A DNA stretch of 40,388 bases from a virus: the IMG/VR virus record IMGVR_UViG_3300017764_002897, positions 1 through 40,388 of that record. The stretch is one strand, 5' to 3'. Numbering within the stretch: the stretch's first letter is position 1; each line of letters begins with the position of its first letter. Below, in pieces: positions 7,411-15,562 of the stretch. A program made the position numbers and the translations under genes. The notes below the pieces were generated by a model. The model made no database searches. It was not told the origin of the DNA and saw only the letters and a program-made list of their open reading frames with translations.

Positions 7411-7804
7411 ATTAACATTTATAAAAAATGCTCCAAAGTATCATGAGTTTATAAGGAACCTTAGAAACGATAAAAGAGTTCAAGATGGTTTATTGGAAAA
7501 AAATGTAAATATAACCAAAGACCAGCAGCAAAAATATATGGAAAAATATGAAAGTAATTTTTATATTTGTCTAGAGTCTGAAAGCCCAATAGGATATATA
7601 AGGCATATAAATGAAGATATAGCGGTTTGCGTACATCCCGATCATTGGGGAAAAGGAGCGGGAACTTTTATGGTGAAAGAATTAATCAAAAAACATCCTA
7701 ACTCTGTAGCCAGAATAAAATTAGATAATCAGGCAAGCTTGAGAGCTTTCGAAAAAGCTGGATTCAAAAAATGGGGATATGTACTAATACCTGAGAATGA
7801 GTAA
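7397..7804 (+). CDS. GNAT-family N-acetyltransferase
   Basis: 135 residues with a clear GNAT core: IGYIRH strand, AVCVHPDHWGKGAGTFMVKELI (acetyl-CoA loop of the Q/RxxGxG/A type, here WGKGAG) and the closing LDNQASLRAFEKAGFKKWGY. These small GNATs often acetylate or acylate the amino group of dTDP-amino sugars made by a neighbouring DegT aminotransferase, which is exactly the next gene. The substrate is inferred. It overlaps both neighbours by 8-14 bases. Confidence 0.82.
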   Translation: MKTNKLTFIKNAPKYHEFIRNLRNDKRVQDGLLEKNVNITKDQQQKYMEKYESNFYICLESESPIGYIRHINEDIAVCVHPDHWGKGAGTFMVKELIKKHPNSVARIKLDNQASLRAFEKAGFKKWGYVLIPENE

Positions 7805-8411
7805 TCCATTTCAATCCGTAAAAGAATTAGAAAGCGCTATCTCAGAATATGCTGGAAGCAAATATGCTGTTGCTGTTGATAGTTGCACTAACGCTTTATT
7901 CCTTGCTTTAAAATATTGCAAAGCAGAAGGGCAAGCCGTTTCTATACCAAAAAGAACTTACGTTTCTGTCCCGTGTTCGATAATCCATTCTGGAGCAAAA
8001 GTAAAATTCGAAGACTTCGATTGGCAAGGACACTACCAGTTAAAGCCATTTCCTATTTACGATGCCGCAAAAAGATTCACCAAAGGAATGTACGTCAAAG
8101 ATTCTTTTTACTGTCTTTCTTTTCATGCAAAAAAGAAATTAGCCATAGGTAGGGGTGGAATGATTTTAACAGATAATGAAGACGCATATAAATGGTTTAA
8201 ATTAGCTAGGTTTGATGGCCGTAATGAGGTAGATTTAAATAATGACTCATTTGAGATGTTGGGATGGAATTTTTACATGACCCCAGAGCAAGCTTCTAGA
8301 GGTCTTTGGCTTTTTCACTCTTTAAAGAATTTAAATAATGGAGTTCATCCGGACCTAGAAGAGAATCCCCCTTATCCAGATTTATCAAAATTTAAAATAT
8401 ACACAAAGTAA
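7797..8411 (+). CDS. Shortened DegT/DnrJ/EryC1/StrS aminotransferase
   Basis: PLP-dependent sugar aminotransferase. It begins FQSVKELESAISEYAGSKYAVAVDSCTNALFLAL, the usual N-terminal pattern, and has DAAKRF and the PLP-lysine segment SFHAKKKLAIGRGG, where the second Lys of HAKK aligns with the catalytic Lys of SFHATK. MLGWNFYMTPEQASRGL corresponds to the family's GxNxRMxxxxAAxGL stretch. At 204 residues it is little more than half the usual 360-380; the small C-terminal domain is nearly absent. The frame ends cleanly and the next gene starts nine bases later, so this may be a compact natural form. With RmlB it would give a dTDP-3- or 4-amino sugar. Confidence 0.82.
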   Translation: MSNPFQSVKELESAISEYAGSKYAVAVDSCTNALFLALKYCKAEGQAVSIPKRTYVSVPCSIIHSGAKVKFEDFDWQGHYQLKPFPIYDAAKRFTKGMYVKDSFYCLSFHAKKKLAIGRGGMILTDNEDAYKWFKLARFDGRNEVDLNNDSFEMLGWNFYMTPEQASRGLWLFHSLKNLNNGVHPDLEENPPYPDLSKFKIYTK

Positions 8412-8419
8412 AACAAGAT

Positions 8420-9355
8420 ATGAATTTATTAGTAACAGGAGGATGTGGGTTTATAGGTTCTAATTTCATAGAACACGTTATAAATAAAAAAGAGATCAAC
8501 AAATTGGTTAACGTAGATTGTATGTCTTACGCAGCTAACCTAGACAACACAAATTCTTTTTACAAAGACCCAAAGTATATTTTAGAAGAATATAATTTAT
8601 CAAATTATGATAAAACATATGACACTTTCTATAAGCATGACATTACTCACGTTGTTCATTTTGCAGCTGAGTCTCATGTTGATAATTCCATTAAAGGATC
8701 AAAAGAGTTTATTGATTCCAATATTGTCGGTACTCACGCATTATTAGAAGCGGCAAATAAATTCAAAGTAAGGTTTCATCACGTTTCTACGGATGAAGTT
8801 TATGGGGTTGCGAAAGACGGAGAAAAGTTCACTGAGCAGACCCCTTATGACCCCAGAAATCCATATTCAGCCACGAAAGCCGCCTCGGATTTTTTAGTAA
8901 AATCCTATGTTAATACTCACGGTTTAAAAGCTACAATATCTAACTGCTGTAATAACTATGGACCCAATCAACATGGAGAAAAATTTATACCAGTAATTAT
9001 TGACTCGCTGTTAAACGATATAAAAATTCCTGTCTATGGTAAAGGTGATCAAATTAGAGATTGGATATACGTAGAAGACCATTGCTCTGGAGTATGGAAA
9101 GTTCTTAGGAAGGGTAAAATAGGGGAAACTTATTTAATTGGTTCAGATTGCGAAAAAACTAATTTGGAAATAATTATGACCATTTGTAAAATATTAAATA
9201 AGAAGCCAGAGGATTATATTTCATATGTTAAAGACCGCCCCGGTCATGATTTTAGGTACGCAATAGATAGCTCAAAAATAAGGAAAGAACTAGGATGGAA
9301 ATCGAAAATAAATCTAGAAAAGGGCTTGAAAAAGACCATTAAGTATTATGCATGA
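8420..9355 (+). CDS. rmlB: dTDP-glucose 4,6-dehydratase (RmlB)
   Basis: Converts dTDP-glucose to dTDP-4-keto-6-deoxyglucose. The 311 residues carry the NAD loop TGGCGFIGSN, VVHFAAESHVDNSI, the catalytic TDEVYG and YSATKAASDFLV, NNYGPNQHGEKFIP, and the late motif VKDRPGHDFRYAID. All are canonical. It is slightly shorter than bacterial RmlB (about 355). It supplies the intermediate for both the epimerase/reductase at 2657 and the aminotransferase just upstream. Its last codons overlap the next start. Confidence 0.95.
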   Translation: MNLLVTGGCGFIGSNFIEHVINKKEINKLVNVDCMSYAANLDNTNSFYKDPKYILEEYNLSNYDKTYDTFYKHDITHVVHFAAESHVDNSIKGSKEFIDSNIVGTHALLEAANKFKVRFHHVSTDEVYGVAKDGEKFTEQTPYDPRNPYSATKAASDFLVKSYVNTHGLKATISNCCNNYGPNQHGEKFIPVIIDSLLNDIKIPVYGKGDQIRDWIYVEDHCSGVWKVLRKGKIGETYLIGSDCEKTNLEIIMTICKILNKKPEDYISYVKDRPGHDFRYAIDSSKIRKELGWKSKINLEKGLKKTIKYYA

Positions 9356-10298
9356 TACTTTCATAGAGGGCGTAAAGCTGCACATCGATTCCATTGAAGG
9401 TCAAAATGAAGAAATCAATATATCTGGGTGGTGCGCTTCTAGTTCCGTTAAAATAGAAGGCATAAGGCTTTCTAAAGGTAAAGAGTCTTTTTCCTCCGTG
9501 TTTGGCGGAGAAAGGAAAGACGTAGGCGAATTTTATAAGAATAAAAACTTTTTAAATTCTGGATTTAATATATCTATACCTAAGAAATTTGAAAACACAA
9601 AAGGTGTGGAATTGCAAATATTTAATGAAAAGAAATGGAAAACCGTACTAGAATTAAACAGAAAAGAATTAACTGTTCCTAAAATTGATTTTAAAATTTC
9701 AAGCAAATTAACTGCCGATTTCTTAGTTATAGATGATTTTTACGAAAACCCCGACGAAGTAAGAGACTTCGCTCTATCAAACGATTTTGCCCCTCACTTA
9801 CAATATCACAAGGGGCAGAGAACTGAGGAGAAGCTTATTCCCAGTGGAATGAAAGAAAAATTCGAGAGCCTCTTGCATACTGAGATAACTAGCTGGGAAG
9901 ATCAAGGGGCTAATGGGGTTTTTCAGTTTTGCACAGCGGAAGATCAATTAGTGTACCATGTAGATAATCAGAGTTATGCGGCAGTCGTTTATCTTACGCC
10001 AAATGCCCCGCCTTCCTGCGGCACAACCTTTTTCAAAAGTCGAAGAACCGGATTAAGGGCTTCACCTAGCCGACAAGACTGTGAAAGGTTAAACAAAAGC
10101 GAGCAAGATTTATCTTTCGAAATTTTTCAAAACAATTTTTACGATAAAACAGATTTAGAAATCGTAGACGTAGTAGGAAACGTTTACAATAGATTAGTAA
10201 TATGGAATGCAAAGTTAATTCACGCAGCCTCAGAGTACTTTGGAGATAAAAAAGAAAACTCTAGGCTGTTTCACATGTTTTTCTTTGATATAAAATGA
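9348..10298 (+). CDS. 2OG-Fe(II) oxygenase-like (DUF6445-type) with N-terminal beta domain
   Basis: 316 residues, two parts. Residues about 1-105 form a beta-rich domain with SGWC...IRLSKG and SVFGGERKDVGEF, like accessory domains attached to glycan enzymes. The rest follows the pattern of a 2OG-Fe(II) oxygenase-like family: FLVIDDFYENPDEVRDFAL, the metal site HVDN, YLTPNAPPSCGTTFF, a second histidine in KLIHAASEYFG, and RLFHMFFF carrying the 2OG-binding arginine. It may hydroxylate a sugar or protein residue; the substrate is unknown. It is translationally coupled on both sides. Confidence 0.75.
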   Translation: MHDTFIEGVKLHIDSIEGQNEEINISGWCASSSVKIEGIRLSKGKESFSSVFGGERKDVGEFYKNKNFLNSGFNISIPKKFENTKGVELQIFNEKKWKTVLELNRKELTVPKIDFKISSKLTADFLVIDDFYENPDEVRDFALSNDFAPHLQYHKGQRTEEKLIPSGMKEKFESLLHTEITSWEDQGANGVFQFCTAEDQLVYHVDNQSYAAVVYLTPNAPPSCGTTFFKSRRTGLRASPSRQDCERLNKSEQDLSFEIFQNNFYDKTDLEIVDVVGNVYNRLVIWNAKLIHAASEYFGDKKENSRLFHMFFFDIK

Positions 10299-10945
10299 AA
10301 ATAACAGTTCTACAACCTAACCTCTTCCCCTTTAAAGCTTACTTTGACCTGATAAAGAAAGTCGATAAAGTTGTCTTTTTTGACGACAGTTTTTACAATT
10401 CAAAAACTTGGGTAAATAAAACGGTAATAAAAAAGAACGACAGAAGGTTCGTGTTCAATATAAATGTGATCGATGATGGGGAAGAGACCAAGCTTTGTGA
10501 TGTAAAAATAAACTGCAAGAATTGGAAAAGAAATTTTTTAAGAATTATTTCATCACAGTACAAAACTGCAAGAAACTTTCCAATAGTATTCCCTCTAATA
10601 AAAGAAATAATTAATTTACCAGTAGAAAACATATGTCAAATATCTGCTTATAGCATATTCAGAATAAGCCAAGAATTTTATGATTATAAAGGAGAATTTA
10701 TTTTATCTTCAAAAAAATATAAAAAGATTAAAAGTGGCTCTTTTAGGAATAAAATTATTGATATATGTAAATACGAAAGAGCTGATCACTTCTATACGTT
10801 TTCGATGTATAGAGAGACTTTTGATTCCCACTACTTTACTAAAAATAATATATCTATAAGCTATTTCGAGTCGCCAAATAAGGCCGCTTACTCATGTATA
10901 GACTTTTTAATGAACGATTTGGACTTAATTAAAAAAATAGTGTAA
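10295..10945 (+). CDS. WbqC-like family protein
   Basis: 216 residues beginning ITVLQPNLFPFKAYFDLI, followed by VVFFDDSFYNSKTWVNK. The family hallmark is QPNFFPWxGYF then FxDDVQYxxxxWxNR. WbqC-like proteins occur in O-antigen and amino-sugar gene clusters; a role in acylating or forming N-substituted sugars has been suggested, but the reaction is not settled. It closes the cassette. Its final codons (GTG TAA) are part of the promoter-like sequence before phoH. Confidence 0.85.
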   Translation: MKITVLQPNLFPFKAYFDLIKKVDKVVFFDDSFYNSKTWVNKTVIKKNDRRFVFNINVIDDGEETKLCDVKINCKNWKRNFLRIISSQYKTARNFPIVFPLIKEIINLPVENICQISAYSIFRISQEFYDYKGEFILSSKKYKKIKSGSFRNKIIDICKYERADHFYTFSMYRETFDSHYFTKNNISISYFESPNKAAYSCIDFLMNDLDLIKKIV

Positions 10946-10946
10946 T
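10919..10946 (+). promoter_or_regulatory. Candidate promoter for phoH
   Basis: TTGGAC (10919-10924), 16 bases, TGTAAT (10941-10946), with the phoH ATG 16 bases after the start of the -10 box. It overlaps the end of the WbqC-like gene. The same AGTGTAAT word precedes genes at 18377, 33534 and 35850. Confidence 0.45.
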
Positions 10947-10956
10947 ACATATTACG

Positions 10957-11760
10957 ATGCCAGCTAAAAAGAAAAGGGCTTCTACAAATAGAGCCAAGGA
11001 AGCTGAACAAGTTAGAAAAGAGTTGGAAGATACTTTGGGTACACCACTCGAAAATCCTAACCCAATTAAGAGGCAGCTCAAAATAAATCAATTTCCTTGG
11101 ACAGAAAAACAAAAAGAATTCTTTAAGATAGCTTTAGACAGAAATACAAAAATTATTTTTGTCAATGGCCCAGCAGGGACTTCAAAAACACTACTAGCTG
11201 TTTACTGTGGTTTGCAGTTAATGAATATGAAAACAATAAGTGACATTATGTATTTAAGGTCTGCTGTAGAAAGTTCTGCCCAAGGGTTAGGATTTTTACC
11301 GGGAACAGCTGAAGATAAACTTAGATTTTATCACTTACCCTTTTTAGACAAGATAGAAGAACTATTGTCTGAAACTAGAGCGGAAAAGCTAGAGAAAGAA
11401 GGAAGAGTTAGCATGTTCCCAGTTAATTTTGCTCGCGGAATGAACTGGAAATCTAAATGCGTAATAATAGACGAAGCTCAGAATTCGACATATAAAGAAA
11501 TAGTTACGGTTTTAACTAGGCTAGGAGAAGGAAGCGTCTGTTTCGTTTTAGCAGACCCAATGCAAACAGACTTAAAAAGTCGTCAGCTTGCGGGGGGATT
11601 CGAAAAGCTGCAAGCGGCATTCGATGATGACGAAAGTTTAGCTATGGGAATTTATAGCTTCAACTTTACGGAAGAAGACATAATGAGGTCTGAATTAGTT
11701 AAGTTCTTAGTTAAGAAAGTTAATCAACAGAAAGAAAGGGATGAAGGAGAGGGGCGATAA
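10957..11760 (+). CDS. phoH: PhoH-like P-loop ATPase
   Basis: 267 residues. Walker A GPAGTSKT (71-78), Walker B VIIDEAQN (169-176) and the DPMQTDL motif identify the PhoH family, a cytoplasmic ATPase with helicase-like fold. It is common in phages, including marine ones, and not always linked to phosphate. The N-terminus MPAKKKRASTNRAKEAEQ is a basic extension similar to those at 18377 and 27239. It starts 12 bases after the sugar cassette and is probably driven by its own promoter. Confidence 0.92.
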   Translation: MPAKKKRASTNRAKEAEQVRKELEDTLGTPLENPNPIKRQLKINQFPWTEKQKEFFKIALDRNTKIIFVNGPAGTSKTLLAVYCGLQLMNMKTISDIMYLRSAVESSAQGLGFLPGTAEDKLRFYHLPFLDKIEELLSETRAEKLEKEGRVSMFPVNFARGMNWKSKCVIIDEAQNSTYKEIVTVLTRLGEGSVCFVLADPMQTDLKSRQLAGGFEKLQAAFDDDESLAMGIYSFNFTEEDIMRSELVKFLVKKVNQQKERDEGEGR

Positions 11761-11761
11761 C

Positions 11762-12076
11762 ATGCATCCAATTTTGAAAAGAGAAGTAAATAATTTAAAA
11801 AAGATAGCTAAGGAAAAAGGTGAAAGCCTGTCTTTTATGGAAACTCATGTGGAGGAAGTTATATTTATTTCTAACGGAAAAAAAATCGTATGCGTTATCC
11901 TAAAGGAGAATGAAATACACAACATGCTTTGCTGTTATAAGGTTAATTTTAAAAAGTGGAATTGGGCGCAGAAAGAAGGATTCGATACTGACGAGCATTT
12001 TCCAAAGATAATGAATGAAGTTTTAGATCAGTTCGCTACCCCAGAAGAATACCTAAGTTATTTAAATTTAAAATAA
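11762..12076 (+). CDS. Hypothetical protein downstream of phoH
   Basis: 104 residues from ATG 11762. An alternative ATG at 11741 lies inside phoH, but a good ribosome site (GGAGAGGGG) sits just before 11762, so I prefer the shorter form. The protein is mixed alpha/beta, with VEEVIFISNGKKIVCVIL, several cysteines and an amphipathic end (EEYLSYLNLK). No family recognised. A stretch of mostly A and T follows, before the next gene. Confidence 0.7.
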   Translation: MHPILKREVNNLKKIAKEKGESLSFMETHVEEVIFISNGKKIVCVILKENEIHNMLCCYKVNFKKWNWAQKEGFDTDEHFPKIMNEVLDQFATPEEYLSYLNLK

Positions 12077-12138
12077 CGTTACACTTTTTTCATTTTTAAA
12101 ATATTGTATTTTTTCAAATTTAACATAATAATAAAGAT

Positions 12139-12513
12139 ATGAAGATTTTTTGTTATAATTGTGGGTCAAAGATTGAATTTTCAGCTACAAACAAGCCTAA
12201 GTTTTGTATGAGTTGTGGTGCTTCCCTTGACCCCAATAGCAATACTAAAGCTAATACGTCATCAGAACCGCAGGAAGACCTAGAAAGTGAGCAGGGAAAT
12301 TTTTCCGCTGATATAAGTAAATTAGATTTTGATTTCATTCCAGATGAATCACATAGAGTTAAACTCGGAGAAGCTTTGGGGAGTAATTCCGGAGGGAGAG
12401 TCGATGAAAACCCCCTGCAACCAAGATCAATTTCCGAAGAAGAGTTTAACAAGCAGTGGGCAAAAGAGTCTGGAACTTTGAGGGGAAGTCCTCCTCAAGA
12501 AAGTAATGAATAA
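12139..12513 (+). CDS. Zinc-ribbon protein
   Basis: 124 residues. The N-terminus has a two-knuckle zinc ribbon: FCYNCGSKIEF then KFCMSCGASL (CxxC spaced 15 residues from CxxC). The remainder is low-complexity, acidic and Ser/Asn/Pro-rich with no fold I recognise. It overlaps the sigma-like gene by eight bases, so the two are co-translated and may act together in transcription; that link is inference. A CATAAT sequence 15 bases before the ATG could be a -10 element. Confidence 0.75.
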   Translation: MKIFCYNCGSKIEFSATNKPKFCMSCGASLDPNSNTKANTSSEPQEDLESEQGNFSADISKLDFDFIPDESHRVKLGEALGSNSGGRVDENPLQPRSISEEEFNKQWAKESGTLRGSPPQESNE

Positions 12514-13210
12514 AAAGAAAGGCTCTTACAAAAAAAAGCCTACATTTGAAGAATCTTTCGATTTTATAAATCAAGAAATTAGGAAAAGAACAAATAAGTG
12601 GAACCTCTCTTCCTTAAACTGGATGGATTTCGATGATGTATCTCAAATTATAAGGCTACATATATATGAGAAATGGCATCTATATGATGTCAACAAACCT
12701 CTTGGGCCTTGGCTAAATAGGATAATATCGAATCAAATAAAAAATTTAATCAGAAACTATTATGGCAACTTTACTAGACCATGTTTAAAGTGTGAGGCTC
12801 AAGAAGGCGAGATTGGATGTAAGATATATATAGAACAATGTTCTCAATGCCCATTATACGGTAAATGGGCAAAGGGGAAAAAATCTGCCTACGATATAAA
12901 AATACCCTTATCTTTAGAGGATCACTCTTTCGAAGTTAATTCAATTAGGTTAAGCGATGGTGCATCTTTGGAAGATAATATAAAAAAACTTAATGTAAAA
13001 TTAAAAGAAATCTTGAGACCTAATGAATGGATAGTATATGAAACCATTTATATAAAAAATTTAAGCGAAGAGGAAGCGGCTTCCGAATTGGGTTTAAAAT
13101 CTAACGAAAAAAACAGAAAACCCGGATACAAACAAATACAAAACATTAAGAAGAGCATAATTAAAAAGGTAAAAGAAAATATGGAAAAAGGTGAAATTGA
13201 AATATTATAA
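12506..13210 (+). CDS. Sigma-70-like factor with cysteine cluster
   Basis: 234 residues. Residues 38-84 resemble sigma region 2: MDFDDVSQIIRLHIYEKWHLYD, then PLGPWLNRIISNQIKNLIRN. Residues 165-225 resemble region 4 (LRPNEWIVYETIYIKNLSEEEAASELGL, then a basic recognition-like helix). Between them sits an unusual cluster Cys93, 96, 105, 112, 115 (CLKC...C...CSQC) that could bind zinc. Its size and place before the structural genes suggest a phage late sigma factor comparable in role to T4 gp55. It could direct the AGTGTAAT-type promoters, but that is speculation. Confidence 0.7.
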   Translation: MNKKKGSYKKKPTFEESFDFINQEIRKRTNKWNLSSLNWMDFDDVSQIIRLHIYEKWHLYDVNKPLGPWLNRIISNQIKNLIRNYYGNFTRPCLKCEAQEGEIGCKIYIEQCSQCPLYGKWAKGKKSAYDIKIPLSLEDHSFEVNSIRLSDGASLEDNIKKLNVKLKEILRPNEWIVYETIYIKNLSEEEAASELGLKSNEKNRKPGYKQIQNIKKSIIKKVKENMEKGEIEIL

Positions 13211-13217
13211 TAGATAA

Positions 13218-13841
13218 ATGAAAATAATAGATGACATAGAAGATGGGTTATTTCTAGCTCAATCAAAAATACCGGGAGCGGGAGTAGGGCTTTTCACTTC
13301 AAAACATATATTAACTGGCGTCCCTGTGTGTGAGTATAAAGGAGATGTTTTTACTTCGTCTCAAGAGCTGTTTTCCACTAAAAGATATGATTATACTTTA
13401 AGGCAAAATTTGGGGTCGAGAATGCCCATGTATACACTTGGACATAACTCAGGTAAACTTATCGATTGTCAACCTTGGGCAACTAAAAATATAATAGGCT
13501 TAGGGGGCTTTGCCAATGACGCTTTAGGCTTTCAGCTAAGAATGAATCCTAATTATTCGGAAAAAAGAAAAGATATGCTTGGCTATACCGAAGAGAGACA
13601 AGTTGCAACCCAAGAAGAAAAGGAGTTGAAAGATAAGTGGGAAATTGAGATGGGCTACAATACATTCTACTGGTCTATACCCAATGAAGATAAATTTTAT
13701 TTAATGTCTATAAGAAATATAAATCCCGGAGAGGAGATATTCGTAAATTACGGAGAACAATACTGGACAAAGTATATAGACGCTTTGACTAAAAATCCAA
13801 ATCACTTTAAGGAAGCTTCACAAGAAAATGAAAATAGTTGA
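13218..13841 (+). CDS. SET-domain protein, copy 1
   Basis: 207 residues. SET motifs in order: GAGVGLFTSKHI (20-31), VCEYKGDV, LIDC (81-84), GGFANDA (96-102, the N-H/D substrate and cofactor motif) and the C-terminal IRNINPGEEIFVNYGEQYW. SET enzymes transfer methyl from S-adenosylmethionine to protein lysine, and viral examples are known. The 60-residue insert between GGFANDA and the last motif is the expected SET-I region. It is followed by a paralogue overlapping by 14 bases. The target is unknown. Confidence 0.85.
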   Translation: MKIIDDIEDGLFLAQSKIPGAGVGLFTSKHILTGVPVCEYKGDVFTSSQELFSTKRYDYTLRQNLGSRMPMYTLGHNSGKLIDCQPWATKNIIGLGGFANDALGFQLRMNPNYSEKRKDMLGYTEERQVATQEEKELKDKWEIEMGYNTFYWSIPNEDKFYLMSIRNINPGEEIFVNYGEQYWTKYIDALTKNPNHFKEASQENENS

Positions 13842-14475
13842 TAACATATCCAACAGAATCTTTATTGGAGCTTCGCTCTTGAAGGGCGCTGGTTGTGGAC
13901 TTTTCGCTGGTGGAGAAATTATAAAAGGCGTTCCCGTGTGCGAATACAAAGGTGAAGTTTTTGAAAATGTTGATAGCTTGATCGAAACGGGAAGGTATAA
14001 TTATACACTCAATATGGAATTGGGAAGACCTCACGCTATTTATACTTACCACCATCCAGATTTAGATAAAGTCATAGACTGTCATCCCGGAATCTGCAAA
14101 GAAGAAATGGGTTTAGGAGCATATATAAATGATAGGCTTCACTGGGCAGACAGAACTCGTCCAGAATACATTAAAAGTCGAGACGAAATGTTGGAGCAAA
14201 TGCAAAATAAAAAAAATCCTCAAAACTTTCAGGAAGTCGAAATAGTAAATAATTGGAGAAATTCAATTGGGTGGAACTTAATTTTTTGGCCTGTCCCACA
14301 TTTGCACAAAGCTCTTCTTATTTCGACTAGAAATATAAAACCGGGAGAAGAACTTTTTGTAGATTATGGTGATGATTACTGGGAGCCGTTTGCTCAAGCG
14401 GCAATAAAGAAGCAGGAGCTAGAAGAGAAAGAGCAGGATATTCCCGTTTTGAAGCCGGAAGATTTTAAAACTTGA
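13828..14475 (+). CDS. SET-domain protein, copy 2
   Basis: 215 residues, clearly paralogous to the previous gene: both begin MKI(I/V)D(D/N)I and share GVPVCEYKG(D/E)V, G(R/K)(Y)(N/D)YTL and RNI(N/K)PGEE(I/L)FV(N/D)YG. Motifs: GAGCGLFAGGEI (20-31), VIDC (82-85), GAYINDR (97-103) and the final FVDYGDDYW. Outside the motifs the two have diverged, so the duplication is not recent and each copy probably has its own substrate. The C-terminus carries a charged tail (EEKEQDIPVLKPEDFKT) absent from copy 1. Confidence 0.85.
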   Translation: MKIVDNISNRIFIGASLLKGAGCGLFAGGEIIKGVPVCEYKGEVFENVDSLIETGRYNYTLNMELGRPHAIYTYHHPDLDKVIDCHPGICKEEMGLGAYINDRLHWADRTRPEYIKSRDEMLEQMQNKKNPQNFQEVEIVNNWRNSIGWNLIFWPVPHLHKALLISTRNIKPGEELFVDYGDDYWEPFAQAAIKKQELEEKEQDIPVLKPEDFKT

Positions 14476-14476
14476 T

Positions 14477-15562
14477 ATGGCTGAAGACACATTAAAAGAA
14501 TCTCAGAAAGAGTTAATAATAAATGAGTGGAATTCTAGACCGGATAATCCACCCTCCTTATTAGAACTTATAAATGTAGCTTTTCCAGATAAAGGTTTAG
14601 ATGGGAGAACAAAAGAGGGCCGAGCGGTCAAATCTTTCTTAGCTTCAAGAGACATTAAAGCTCGCGCTTCTCACGAATACCAATCAAAAAAACAAATAAG
14701 TCTTTCTGAAGAGGATAGGTTATTTATTCAGAATAATCTCGAATTCATGAGTAGCGTCGAAATGGGGAGAATGATTTTTAAAGATAATTCCCTTAGCAAC
14801 CTAAACCAAGAGGCAAGGATTATAGCTAACTACGTTAAAGAATTGAGTTCATCTGAAGAGACGATACCATTCGAACCCACGGAAGAGATTCCTGCGGAGT
14901 CATATAAACCACCAAGAACTTTTGATAAAACGATGTACAGGGTTAACAAGTATATACCCGATGCAATCAATAAAGAAAAAATAACAAGTAAAGATAAAAA
15001 AAATGTTAAAGCTTTAATAGGTTACTTAAGTGCTTACAGGTTTTCCTATCAAATGAACACCTATACCAATAATACAGATAGAGAACTATATGAATCTAGC
15101 TTTATTAGGTATACATACAATAAAGACGACCTTACTCAAGAGGAAGTTGATCAATATATAGTTTTATCTTCAGAAGTAGTTATAGCCGCAAATATACAAA
15201 GAAGAAAAGAACACTTAACGAGATTACTAGACGCCCTTGTTGAAGACTCAGACGGGAGAGCGTCAATGTCTTTGGTTGAAGCGATAGGTAAAACCGAAAC
15301 AGAGTATAATCAATCTGTTAATAGGCAGCAAAAATTACTTGGTGACCTCAAAGAGAAAAGAAGCGATAGGCTAAAGAATCAAATAAAGGAAAACGCTAGT
15401 ATATTGAATTTGGTTAGCCTCTGGAAAGAGGAGGAGAGTAGGAAAAACCTCTTACACCTAGCGGAAATGAGAAAGAAAACCGTGGATAATGAGGTTCAAA
15501 AATTATCTGACATGGATGAAGTAAAAGCTAGAATTCTTGGCCTTGGGGAAGATGAAATATGA
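14477..15562 (+). CDS. Hypothetical protein, possible small terminase
   Basis: 361 residues. The first 70 (NEWNSRPDNPPSLLELINVAF, GRTKEGRAVKSFLASR) look like helix-turn-helix units; the middle is mixed; residues 240-361 are long charged helices (coiled-coil-like, LLGDLKEKRSDRLKNQ...). It lies two genes before the large terminase, in the position of a DNA-recognising small terminase, and an N-terminal HTH plus C-terminal oligomerisation helices would suit that. No direct motif proves it. It overlaps the nuclease gene by four bases (ATGA). Confidence 0.5.
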   Translation: MAEDTLKESQKELIINEWNSRPDNPPSLLELINVAFPDKGLDGRTKEGRAVKSFLASRDIKARASHEYQSKKQISLSEEDRLFIQNNLEFMSSVEMGRMIFKDNSLSNLNQEARIIANYVKELSSSEETIPFEPTEEIPAESYKPPRTFDKTMYRVNKYIPDAINKEKITSKDKKNVKALIGYLSAYRFSYQMNTYTNNTDRELYESSFIRYTYNKDDLTQEEVDQYIVLSSEVVIAANIQRRKEHLTRLLDALVEDSDGRASMSLVEAIGKTETEYNQSVNRQQKLLGDLKEKRSDRLKNQIKENASILNLVSLWKEEESRKNLLHLAEMRKKTVDNEVQKLSDMDEVKARILGLGEDEI

